Assembly: GCA_004356335.1 (NCBI GenBank)
Contig: SMXP01000063.1
Location: 1 to 5,953 of the forward strand
Source of the DNA: Alphaproteobacteria bacterium
GTDB taxonomy: Bacteria > Pseudomonadota > Alphaproteobacteria > SMXP01
Direction: 5' to 3'
DNA length: 5,953 nt
Below are positions 1-5,374 of this stretch, one piece after another. The translations under genes were made by a program, and so were the position numbers. The notes under the pieces were generated by a model. That model saw only the letters and a program-made list of their open reading frames with translations. It had not been told where the DNA came from and did not search any database. Positions within the stretch are counted from its first letter, which is position 1; each line of letters opens with the position of its first letter.

Positions 1-78
1 ACCAAAGCGTCCGTTCTCTCGTCTTATCCTTATTGACCGACGACCGGTGACAGAGACAAAATTGGCCGTTGAGAGTTC

Positions 79-199
79 AGAGTCTTTCCAGTTTTGATGG
101 AATCAAAACCTGACCCTAAGTTATTGATTTGTCGTGTTTCCGGACGGAAACCCGGGTCCACCCCGGCCTTCGCCGGGGCATGCTTTTCCTGGAAACACT
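79..199 (-). repeat. Paired-hairpin repeat, copy A (with nested insertion)
   Basis: This is an inverted copy of the repeat at 2295-2394. Aligned without the extra block at 161-182, the two copies differ at roughly 12 of 100 positions by eye. The element has two palindromes. In the first, GTTTTGAT (91-98) pairs with ATCAAAAC (102-109). In the second, GTGTTTCC (134-141) pairs with GGAAACAC (191-198). The last repeat base directly precedes the complement of the DUF3126 stop codon (200-202), so the element forms the immediate 3' flank of that gene and could act as its terminator or mRNA-stabilising structure. That role is inference. No coding content is apparent. Confidence 0.85.
161..182. repeat. 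Small GC-rich hairpin inserted in repeat copy A
   Basis: This 22-base block is absent from copy B, where the flanking bases are continuous. Positions 161-178 read CCCCGGCCTTCGCCGGGG, a perfect 7-bp stem with a CTTC loop. The CA before the block and the TG at its end can extend the stem around a two-base bulge. Its compact GC-rich form resembles the short palindromes scattered through alphaproteobacterial genomes. It may be a mini-palindrome that moved into the larger repeat, or a piece that copy B lost. Confidence 0.65.
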
Positions 200-424
200 C
201 TAGATCTCGGCAATGGTAGGCAAGTCGAATTCTAAGATCGCCATCTGAAACGCATAAGAGACTTCGCCATCTTCTTCGTCGCGAAACAGCACGGCGATAA
301 ACTCGTCACCGACATAAATTTCGGCCGAATCGTCTTGGTTCGGCCGCTCCCTCACAGTGATGGTATCCAGACGGAACATATCGCGGAGATATTTCTGCAC
401 ACGGGCAATTTCGGATCGATCCAC
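200..424 (-). CDS. DUF3126 family protein
   Basis: This is a small protein of 74 residues from the preferred start. The sequence carries the pattern I know from DUF3126: an N-terminal helix beginning DRSEIARVQKYLR, then DDSAEIYVGDEFIAVLF, an acidic turn (RDEEDGE) and FQMAILEFDLP near the C-terminus. The family is short, mostly alphaproteobacterial and of unknown function. It has no signal peptide or membrane segment and is probably cytoplasmic. I chose the GTG at 424 because AAAGGGGAG lies five bases upstream and the protein then begins at the family's usual N-terminus. The GTG at 442 would add six residues and has no well-placed ribosome site. The gene diverges from the nitroreductase, and its TAG stop touches repeat copy A. 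The family call is from recognition, not a search. Confidence 0.88.
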   Translation of the reverse strand: MDRSEIARVQKYLRDMFRLDTITVRERPNQDDSAEIYVGDEFIAVLFRDEEDGEVSYAFQMAILEFDLPTIAEI

Positions 425-471
425 GCCAGCTCCCCTTTTCACGGTTGTTATACGGAAAGATTACTCCTAAA

Positions 472-506
472 GACTCCCCATTGCTACCTGTGTACAGGGG
501 TGAGTC
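472..506. promoter_or_regulatory. Dyad in divergent intergenic region; candidate DUF3126 promoter
   Basis: CCTGTGTACAGG at 487-498 is a dyad with arms CCTGT and ACAGG. It sits inside a longer inverted repeat, GACTCCCC (472-479) against GGGGTGAGTC (497-506), with one unpaired T. On the minus strand a TTGACT-like -35 (508-503) and a weak TAGCAA -10 (486-481) are 16 bases apart, so the inner dyad would fill the spacer, a normal place for an operator. The -10 matches the consensus at only three of six positions, so the promoter reading is tentative. I see no convincing promoter for the nitroreductase on the other strand. Confidence 0.3.
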
Positions 507-639
507 AACCAATGGCGACTTCATGCGCGCCGGACAGATGAGGCAAGATCGCTCCAACAGTGCAAGGCCCAGCAAAATCTTGGTGCTATTGCGAAACCAG
601 ACCTTATGGCAACCAAGACACGCCGATTAGGAATGCAGA

Positions 640-1305
640 ATGGCAAAACAAGCTAACGATACGCCACGAAATTCTCGGTTCGCGGTCAAACCGCCAAAAC
701 CGGGCGAACAAGTGGCGCCGGCGCAGCCATCCGAAGAGACGTTGCGCTTGCTTCTTCGCCGAAGGTCGGTGGTCGCCAACAATATGACGGGGCCCGGACC
801 CAGTGACGCGCAAATAAAGCAAATATTGTTAACCGCCATTCGCGTGCCGGATCATGGAAAACTGGCGCCATGGCGATTCATCGTATTCAAGGGGCCGGCC
901 CGCAAAGACTTTGGGACCGTCTTGCGCAAGGCATTCTTGGAGACCAACCCGAGCGCGCCGGAAGCGCGCCTCAGCCTGGAAGAACATCGTTTTACGCGCG
1001 CGCCCGTCGTGGTGGCTGTGGTCTCTCGTGTCACCGAAAACCATAAAATACCGGTCTGGGAGCAACAATTATCAGCCGGTGCGGTTTGTCAAAGCATGCT
1101 GATCGCGACAAACGCCATGGGATTTGCCAGTCAGTGGATAACCGAATGGTATGCCTATGACCCGACCATAAAGATCGCCATGGGACTTAATCCGGGCGAG
1201 CGCATTGCTGGTTTCGTCTATATGGGCAGCACAGACCAGCCTTGCCTTGAACGTGAACGACCGAGCGCATCGGACCTCACCACACACTGGCGAGCAAGAA
1301 CTTAG
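640..1305 (+). CDS. Nitroreductase family protein (YdjA-like)
   Basis: This is a predicted FMN-dependent NAD(P)H oxidoreductase of 221 residues, probably cytoplasmic and dimeric as in the family. Residues 40-43 (RRRS) match the FMN-phosphate motif near the family's N-terminus. PDHGKLAPWRF (70-80) is the YdjA-type flavin/substrate segment. LSAGAVCQSML (144-154) and GFASQWITEW (161-170) form the conserved C-terminal half, and GFVYMGS (191-197) is the final strand. A polar, proline-rich extension of about 30 residues precedes the RRRS helix and is longer than in E. coli YdjA. No better internal start was found, and AGGA lies seven bases before the chosen ATG. The physiological substrate cannot be told from sequence. 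The gene faces queF, and its TAG stop is the first triplet of palindrome C. Confidence 0.93.
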   Translation: MAKQANDTPRNSRFAVKPPKPGEQVAPAQPSEETLRLLLRRRSVVANNMTGPGPSDAQIKQILLTAIRVPDHGKLAPWRFIVFKGPARKDFGTVLRKAFLETNPSAPEARLSLEEHRFTRAPVVVAVVSRVTENHKIPVWEQQLSAGAVCQSMLIATNAMGFASQWITEWYAYDPTIKIAMGLNPGERIAGFVYMGSTDQPCLERERPSASDLTTHWRART

Positions 1306-1351
1306 AGCGCATTCACAAAAAGTGGGGTCCGGTTTTCCTGAACGTGGTCTA
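1303..1351. repeat. Palindromic repeat C / candidate bidirectional terminator
   Basis: This 49-base imperfect palindrome runs from TAGAGCGC to GTGGTCTA and folds into a stem of about 23 positions with roughly five mismatches and a GGT loop (1326-1328). Its core at 1318-1338 matches copy B at 2307-2327 in 18 of 21 positions, with AAAAGTGG, then three variable bases, then CCGGTTTTCC, so it is a diverged relative of half of that repeat. Its two outermost triplets are the stop codons of the convergent nitroreductase and queF genes. A terminator role for both is plausible but unproven, as no clear T-tract follows the stem on either side. Confidence 0.75.
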
Positions 1352-1813
1352 GCCGCGCCCTCGATAGGCAGGAACGTCCTGGTCTGGAATCCAGACATCC
1401 GCGGGAGGCGCGCCGGTCTGATAAAAGACGTCTATCGGCATACCCCCGCGAGGATTCCAATAACCACCAATACGCAGCCATTTGGGTTGGAGCTCTAAGA
1501 CCAAACGTTTGGCGATGTCGTTGGTACAAGCCTCGTGAAACGCCGCATGGTTTCGGAATGAACCAAGATAGAGCTTGAGTGATTTACTCTCGATGATGTG
1601 CCGGTCCGGAACATAATCGATGACCAGGTGGGCAAAATCCGGCTGGCCGGTGATCGGGCACAGCGACGTAAATTCCGGGCACGTGAACCGAATAAGATAA
1701 TCCATTTCCGGGCTGGGATTGGATACCCGCTCAAGCAGCGCTTCGGCTGGCGATCGCGGCAACTCTGCCTGTCGTCCCAGTTGGGTTAGGGTCTCAATTT
1801 GTTTTTCAGACAT
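1349..1813 (-). CDS. queF: NADPH-dependent 7-cyano-7-deazaguanine reductase QueF (type I)
   Basis: QueF reduces the nitrile of preQ0 to the primary amine preQ1 with two NADPH, the last free-base step before insertion into tRNA on the way to queuosine. With the ATG start the protein is 154 residues, the short (type I) class of about 165 in Bacillus. The nucleophile is Cys52 in FTSLCPITGQPDFA, with Asp59 seven residues on and Glu94 in FRNHAAFHE. The Cys-Asp and Cys-Glu spacings of 7 and 42 equal those of Bacillus QueF. ESKSLKLY (75-82) is the family signature. I prefer the ATG at 1813 because the family usually begins near MSE. A GTG at 1828 would add five residues, and neither start has a strong ribosome site. 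The gene lies 29 bases downstream of DUF427 in probable co-transcription. The other queuosine genes are not in this window. Confidence 0.96.
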   Translation of the reverse strand: MSEKQIETLTQLGRQAELPRSPAEALLERVSNPSPEMDYLIRFTCPEFTSLCPITGQPDFAHLVIDYVPDRHIIESKSLKLYLGSFRNHAAFHEACTNDIAKRLVLELQPKWLRIGGYWNPRGGMPIDVFYQTGAPPADVWIPDQDVPAYRGRG

Positions 1814-1842
1814 CGGTATCGGTCTCACACAGACAGTGCATT

Positions 1843-2265
1843 TTACACGCTTGGCGATCCAATCAGCTCATCACTCTCGTACCAGGCGTCCAACTTGTCC
1901 CAATAAAAGGCCAAATAGTCCTTGATGCCCGACACTTCCACCAAAGGATCCTCGTAGGACCAGACGGCATTTTCGAGCCGCCGGCCCGCCACATTGAGGG
2001 TCCAATAAGAGGCCTCGCCCTTAAACGGGCAATAGGTTCGATGATCGGTGCGTTCCAAATATCCCATTTGCACCCCATCTCGGGGAAAATAGTAAACCGG
2101 CTCATGATCGGTCTCTTGGAGAACAATCACGCGATTGCTGTCGGCAATGGTTTTTCCTTGGAAAACTGCCGTAATCTTGTTGATTGAGAGCGATACATGG
2201 ATTTTGTGGTCCGGCCGACTGCCGTACCATGATTCCCGCTCCGCTCCCGATACCGTACGACCCAT
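1843..2265 (-). CDS. DUF427 domain-containing protein
   Basis: This 140-residue cytoplasmic protein is dominated by a DUF427 domain, whose biochemical role I do not know. Recognisable blocks are RVIVLQETDHEPVYYFPRDG (45-64), LERTDHRTYCPFKGEASYWT (70-89) and ENAVWSYEDP (98-107), followed by the helix IKDYLAFYWDKLDAWYE (114-130). The conserved His, Cys, Lys and acidic residues in these blocks suggest a binding pocket, but catalysis is not established. Length is typical of single-domain members. The ATG start is secure, with TGGAGG six bases upstream (2272-2277). Only 29 bases separate the start from repeat copy B, so the promoter probably overlaps the repeat. The gene precedes queF on the same strand with a short gap, consistent with one transcript, which does not by itself link it to queuosine. 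Confidence 0.92.
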   Translation of the reverse strand: MGRTVSGAERESWYGSRPDHKIHVSLSINKITAVFQGKTIADSNRVIVLQETDHEPVYYFPRDGVQMGYLERTDHRTYCPFKGEASYWTLNVAGRRLENAVWSYEDPLVEVSGIKDYLAFYWDKLDAWYESDELIGSPSV

Positions 2266-2294
2266 GGTAATCCTCCAGAAACTATTTGCCCCCT

Positions 2295-2394
2295 AGTGTT
2301 TCCAGGAAAAGTGGATACCGGTTTTCCGTCCGGAAACACGACAAAACAACACCTTAGGGTCCGGTTTTGATTCTATCAAAACCGGAAGGACCCT
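2295..2394 (+). repeat. Paired-hairpin repeat, copy B
   Basis: This 100-base element carries two adjacent palindromes. In the first, GTGTTTCC (2296-2303) pairs with GGAAACAC (2332-2339), and inside it GGAAAA (2305-2310) pairs with TTTTCC (2322-2327). In the second, CCGGTTTTGAT (2361-2371) pairs perfectly with ATCAAAACCGG (2375-2385) around a three-base loop. That stem is extended by AGGGT (2356-2360) with ACCCT (2390-2394) across a four-base bulge. It is the inverted counterpart of copy A and lies between the divergent DUF427 and L,D-transpeptidase-like genes. Confidence 0.88.
2351..2379 (-). promoter_or_regulatory. Possible promoter within repeat B for DUF427-queF
   Basis: Read on the minus strand, TTGATA (2379-2374) is one base from the consensus -35, and 17 bases later TAAGGT (2356-2351) is a weak -10 match. 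The site would point at DUF427, giving a leader of about 80 bases that contains the other hairpin of the repeat. It is listed because the gap between the repeat and the gene is too short for a separate promoter. The -10 is poor, so confidence is low. Confidence 0.2.
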
Positions 2395-2468
2395 AGGCTT
2401 AATCCTCAGCGGCCGTACCGCCGAACCAAAGTAAGGTCTTTATTAGCACCGAGGGGCTGTGTTTCTCC

Positions 2469-3383
2469 ATGAAAAGCATTAGACTCGGGGTCATGCGCAA
2501 TTGGGTTGTGGGGGCAGCCGTCATTCTATCTTTTGGGCTGGCTGAGTTTAGTCAGGCCTTCGAGATACCGACAAGTCCCCGAGCAAGAGCTGCCGTTACC
2601 AAGGTTGAGCCCACCCTGGCCCGCGATCTACGGGTGGTGGGGCTGCAATTGGGCGCGCCCTTGTTCATTCGCGTTTTCAAGAAATCCGCCGAACTGGAAG
2701 TCTGGGTCGAGGACAGAACGGGCCGGTATAGCCTTTTTCGTACATACGATATCTGCGACTATTCCGGTCGTTTAGGACCCAAAATTAAGCAAGGAGACAT
2801 GCAGTCGCCGGAAGGCTTCTATTATGTCACCGCCGAGCAGCTGAACCCCCAGAGCTATTTCCACCTGTCGTTCAATCTTGGCTATCCCAACGCCTTCGAC
2901 CAGGGCCTGGGACGGACAGGCGGCAATTTGATGATCCATGGTGATTGCGTGTCGACTGGCTGCTACGCCATGACCGACGACAAAATTGAGGAAATCTACA
3001 CGTTGGTCGAGTCCGCCCTCAGACGGGGACAACGAGACTTTCCGGTTCACGTGTTTCCATTCCGAATGACCGACCGGGCAATGTACCGATTCCGGCGGTC
3101 CCCTTGGATCGATTTTTGGCACAACCTAAAACAAGGCTACGATCTGTTCGAACAAGACCGGCGACCTCCTTTCGTGGCGGTGACAAATGATCGCTACGTG
3201 TTCGCCACCCCCGATGATGTGCAAATCAGGATTGCCGACGATGTCGAAGCCAGAATCGCCGCTCGAATGGCCGCCAACCTGAACCGGTCCGCCAAAGGCA
3301 AATCCAAACGTGCAGACATCAAACCGATACGCGACGTCGAACCGGTAAAGGCCTCAATGGGTATTCAGATTCCGGGCGAATAG
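2469..3383 (+). CDS. Exported L,D-transpeptidase (YkuD) family protein, YafK-like
   Basis: This is a predicted periplasmic peptidoglycan enzyme of 304 residues. An N-terminal signal peptide has basic residues, a hydrophobic core (about 13-24) and a likely cleavage after SQA (residue 30). The catalytic region is MIHGDCVSTGCYAMTDD (155-171), with His157 and the nucleophile Cys165 in the STGC motif. The short His-to-Cys spacing and the YAMTD ending match the YafK branch (COG3034) better than classical YkuD enzymes. E. coli YafK (DpaA/LdtF) cleaves rather than forms cross-links to the lipoprotein Lpp, so transpeptidase or amidase activity cannot be decided here. The C-terminal 40 residues are basic and low in complexity. 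GAGGGG lies 12 bases before the chosen ATG, and a second ATG at 2493 would also keep a usable signal peptide. The gene appears to be transcribed alone. Confidence 0.92.
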   Translation: MKSIRLGVMRNWVVGAAVILSFGLAEFSQAFEIPTSPRARAAVTKVEPTLARDLRVVGLQLGAPLFIRVFKKSAELEVWVEDRTGRYSLFRTYDICDYSGRLGPKIKQGDMQSPEGFYYVTAEQLNPQSYFHLSFNLGYPNAFDQGLGRTGGNLMIHGDCVSTGCYAMTDDKIEEIYTLVESALRRGQRDFPVHVFPFRMTDRAMYRFRRSPWIDFWHNLKQGYDLFEQDRRPPFVAVTNDRYVFATPDDVQIRIADDVEARIAARMAANLNRSAKGKSKRADIKPIRDVEPVKASMGIQIPGE

Positions 3384-3403
3384 CGCATTCGGTCCTCCTC
3401 CGT

Positions 3404-3431
3404 AAGCTTGTGTTCTTCTAAACATCAGCTT
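3404..3431. terminator. Weak hairpin between convergent genes
   Basis: AAGCT (3404-3408) pairs with AGCTT (3427-3431), and TGTT (3411-3414) pairs with AACA (3421-3424) across a small internal loop, closing a six-base loop. It lies in the gap of about 90 bases between the convergent transpeptidase-like and SRAP genes, where a shared terminator would be expected. No clear T-run follows on either strand, so the assignment is tentative. Confidence 0.3.
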
Positions 3432-3473
3432 CTCAAGGCAGGATCGAATGAACAACCTACTGAGACATCACAT

Positions 3474-4157
3474 CTAGCCCTGCAGCCCGTCACCGACCGG
3501 CGCCACTATGGCCGCGTCGTTATTGCTCACCGCATTGACACGCCGGCTGATCGGATAAGCCCTTAGAAAATCTTGTTGCGCGGGCCGCAATAGGGCCTTG
3601 GCCTGTTGCCGATCGAATCGGTCGGAATCCAACCATCGATCATAATCCGCCGGCTTGAGAATGACGGGCATTCTGTCGTGAATGGGCGCAAGCTTAGAAT
3701 TGGCGTCAATGGTTATGATCGCGACGGAGTCGATTTCGCTGCCATCGGCGGCCGACCACGTCTGCCAAATCCCGGCCATGCCGAAAGGTCCCGTGTCGGA
3801 CAACACGATATTGTAGGGCTGCTTGGTTCCTTGACGGGTTTTTTGCCATTCAAAATAGCCATCAGCCGGCACCAGACAGCGCCGTCGCCGGAAAGCAGCC
3901 CGGAACGACGGCTTTTCCGCCACGGTCTCCGCCCTGGCATTGATCAATGGTTTGGCAGAAACCTCTTTAGCCCAGCTGGGAATGAGGCCCCAACGGGCAA
4001 AGGCAAGATGCCGCACCCCTTGCTCCAAACGGACAATAGGCACGGCTTGGGTCGGCGCCACATTGTAGTTGGGTGCCAGGTTCGGTAACGGCCCGTCAAA
4101 CTGAAACAGGGCGCGAAGAGCTTCTACGGGAGAAGTGAGGGAGTAGCGACCGCACAT
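3474..4157 (-). CDS. SRAP domain protein (SOS response-associated peptidase, YedK/HMCES family)
   Basis: Family members sense abasic sites in single-stranded DNA and form a thiazolidine crosslink through the N-terminal cysteine, protecting the lesion from cleavage. The key residues are visible: Cys2 in MCGRYS (exposed after Met1 removal), Asn73 and Glu77 in NARAET (73-78), Glu103 in DGYFEW (99-104) and His160 in IHDRMP (159-164). WGLIPSW (56-62) and VNAVSNND (207-214) are further family blocks. The length of 227 is typical and no domain is missing. The start is fixed by the need for Cys at position 2. There is no good ribosome site, and a TTGACA-type promoter sits so close that the mRNA may be leaderless. 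No alphaproteobacterial LexA box (GTTC-N7-GTTC or its complement) was found upstream, so SOS control is not supported. I leave the gene symbol blank because naming varies. Confidence 0.96.
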   Translation of the reverse strand: MCGRYSLTSPVEALRALFQFDGPLPNLAPNYNVAPTQAVPIVRLEQGVRHLAFARWGLIPSWAKEVSAKPLINARAETVAEKPSFRAAFRRRRCLVPADGYFEWQKTRQGTKQPYNIVLSDTGPFGMAGIWQTWSAADGSEIDSVAIITIDANSKLAPIHDRMPVILKPADYDRWLDSDRFDRQQAKALLRPAQQDFLRAYPISRRVNAVSNNDAAIVAPVGDGLQG

Positions 4158-4163
4158 CCGACT

Positions 4164-4192
4164 TTAATTGAAGGGGGAACCACAATTGTCAA
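4164..4192 (-). promoter_or_regulatory. Candidate sigma-70 promoter of the SRAP gene
   Basis: On the minus strand a perfect TTGACA (4192-4187) is followed, 17 bases later, by AATTAA (4169-4164), a three-of-six match to the -10. Transcription would begin about seven bases further on, at or next to the A of the ATG at 4157. The eight-base palindrome ACAATTGT (4182-4189) overlaps the -35 and could bind a regulator. The -35 and spacing are strong and the -10 is weak. Confidence 0.45.
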
Positions 4193-4210
4193 GATGGCGG
4201 CCGCTACCGG

Positions 4211-4247
4211 TGTGCCTGTCGCGAGGGATGGGGCCACTCCAGGCACA
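4211..4247 (-). terminator. Hairpin just downstream of the DUF3179 gene
   Basis: TGTGCCTG (4211-4218) and CAGGCACA (4240-4247) form a perfect eight-base stem around a 21-base loop that can pair further (GAG with CTC). It begins three bases after the TAA of the DUF3179 gene, in the position of a terminator or 3' stabiliser. The minus-strand sequence beyond the stem lacks a T-tract, so classic intrinsic termination is uncertain. It would separate DUF3179 from the SRAP gene. Confidence 0.45.
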
Positions 4248-4250
4248 AAT

Positions 4251-5240
4251 TTATTCCAAATGCCAGATCCCCTCCGGGTGAAACGCGTGGAACACAAAGG
4301 CAAACGTCACGTCATGTACGGCGTCTACTAAACCAGACGCGGTCTTGCGCTGGACAATCACATTTCCGACATCTCGGCCTTCGCGGATATCCGCGGTGTC
4401 TAGGGCGGAATTCTGACCGGCAGTCCAGCGAATAACGTAGTCGTCGGTCTCGATTGTGCCTTTTCGACTCAGTAATTCGAGGCTCCACGCCTCCTGCCCG
4501 ACGGCAACGACCCGCGCCATGGCAGGTATATTTTCCGGCAATTCGCCTCGGTAAAGAAACGGCACGTCGGTCGTGTCGTAGCCGCTATAGGGGTTATATC
4601 CGTAGGAGGATAAAGCGACGCCGCGAGGTGAAAGAACCATCCCGTCGGGAAATCGAGCGGTAAATCGCTGCCATGATTCCATGCGCGCCGGCAGCATTTC
4701 CAAATGCGTCCCGGTATACGCGCCGACAATGGCTTCGCCGGTAAATTGTTGCCACCAACTTTCCGTGGACCGATCATACATAACCAAGTCGGAATGGCGC
4801 AGCTTACCGGTGGTACCAAATTCCAAGACCTCATCGCCCACTTGGCGATTAAATACGATGGCCGCATTACACAAAGGACAATAGGTCACCGTGACCGCCA
4901 GCCCGCCCACCACATCATTGACAATTTCGTGGCGCGTCAGAACTCTGAGCGGATAGGCCCGCGCATCGCCATTGAACTCAAAACTGATAACCGGCTCTAA
5001 AGCCGACAGGGCATCCACCTGATCGACAGGTACAAAGAATGGCGCATCAATCGATCGAATCGTATCCTTTGACACGCCACCCGAAATAATCTCATCGAGA
5101 TCCACGGAATGAGTGGCAAAATCCGTATTCGGCCATTCCTTGACCCACTGGCTGTTCAACGCCCGGGCCGGGTTCAAAAAGACAACAAGGCCGAGAGCCA
5201 AGACGGACAACACGAATGTTTTCTTGCGCCACACGATCAT
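4251..5240 (-). CDS. Exported DUF3179 domain-containing protein
   Basis: From the ATG the protein has 329 residues, nearly all of it a DUF3179 domain, whose function is unknown to me. The N-terminus is a clear signal peptide: basic residues (WRKK), a hydrophobic stretch and a probable cleavage after PARA (residue 27), so the domain should act in the periplasm. Family hallmarks are ARAYPLRVLTRHEIVND, the TYCPLCNAAIVF block with Cys121 and Cys124, FGTTGKLRHSDLVMYDR and ESWWQQFTGEAI. The CPLC pair could bind metal or form a disulfide, but this is inference. A TTG at 5255 gives a five-residue longer reading. The ATG at 5240 is preferred, with GGTGG eight bases upstream. The gene diverges from the Nudix gene and ends in a hairpin 93 bases before the SRAP start. 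Confidence 0.92.
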   Translation of the reverse strand: MIVWRKKTFVLSVLALGLVVFLNPARALNSQWVKEWPNTDFATHSVDLDEIISGGVSKDTIRSIDAPFFVPVDQVDALSALEPVISFEFNGDARAYPLRVLTRHEIVNDVVGGLAVTVTYCPLCNAAIVFNRQVGDEVLEFGTTGKLRHSDLVMYDRSTESWWQQFTGEAIVGAYTGTHLEMLPARMESWQRFTARFPDGMVLSPRGVALSSYGYNPYSGYDTTDVPFLYRGELPENIPAMARVVAVGQEAWSLELLSRKGTIETDDYVIRWTAGQNSALDTADIREGRDVGNVIVQRKTASGLVDAVHDVTFAFVFHAFHPEGIWHLE

Positions 5241-5349
5241 GGGTATTGCCACCAATCCTCACTGGGTTATCTCATTCGCTATGCTAGTATTGATTTACTT
5301 CAGAATCGAGAATTCGGAAACAAAAGGCGAGTCACAAGACGGTGAGTTG

Positions 5350-5367
5350 CTTCACAATGGAGTGAAG
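5350..5367 (+). promoter_or_regulatory. Inverted repeat over the Nudix ribosome-binding region
   Basis: CTTCAC (5350-5355) and GTGAAG (5362-5367) are perfect six-base arms around an AATGGA loop. The only Shine-Dalgarno-like bases before the Nudix ATG, GGAG (5359-5362) and GAAG (5364-5367), lie in this loop and right arm. In RNA the hairpin could limit translation. In DNA the dyad could be an operator. The arms are seen directly and the role is inferred. Confidence 0.35.
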
Positions 5368-5374
5368 TCGGGTC

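Noticed and set aside
2..97. Short open tails at the left edge, in frame 2 to TGA at 95-97 and in frame 3 to TGA at 48-50
   Set aside because: Either could be the end of an upstream gene, but both are too short and featureless to choose between. The frame-2 tail also runs into repeat A.
1072..1398. A 108-codon minus-strand open frame across the nitroreductase 3' end, palindrome C and the end of queF
   Set aside because: It overlaps two well-supported genes and shows no family features.
79..2394. Repeats A and B as terminal inverted repeats of a composite mobile element
   Set aside because: The enclosed genes are housekeeping-type with no transposase or integrase, and each repeat has its own internal palindromes, so dispersed intergenic repeats explain them better.
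3606..4088. A 160-codon plus-strand open frame opposite the SRAP gene
   Set aside because: It is antisense to a complete, motif-verified gene, has no recognisable domain and no ribosome site, so it is a shadow frame.
4158..4250. An SOS (LexA) box upstream of the SRAP gene
   Set aside because: Only a single GTTC half-site (GAAC at 4177-4180 on the plus strand) is present, with no partner at the seven-base spacing.
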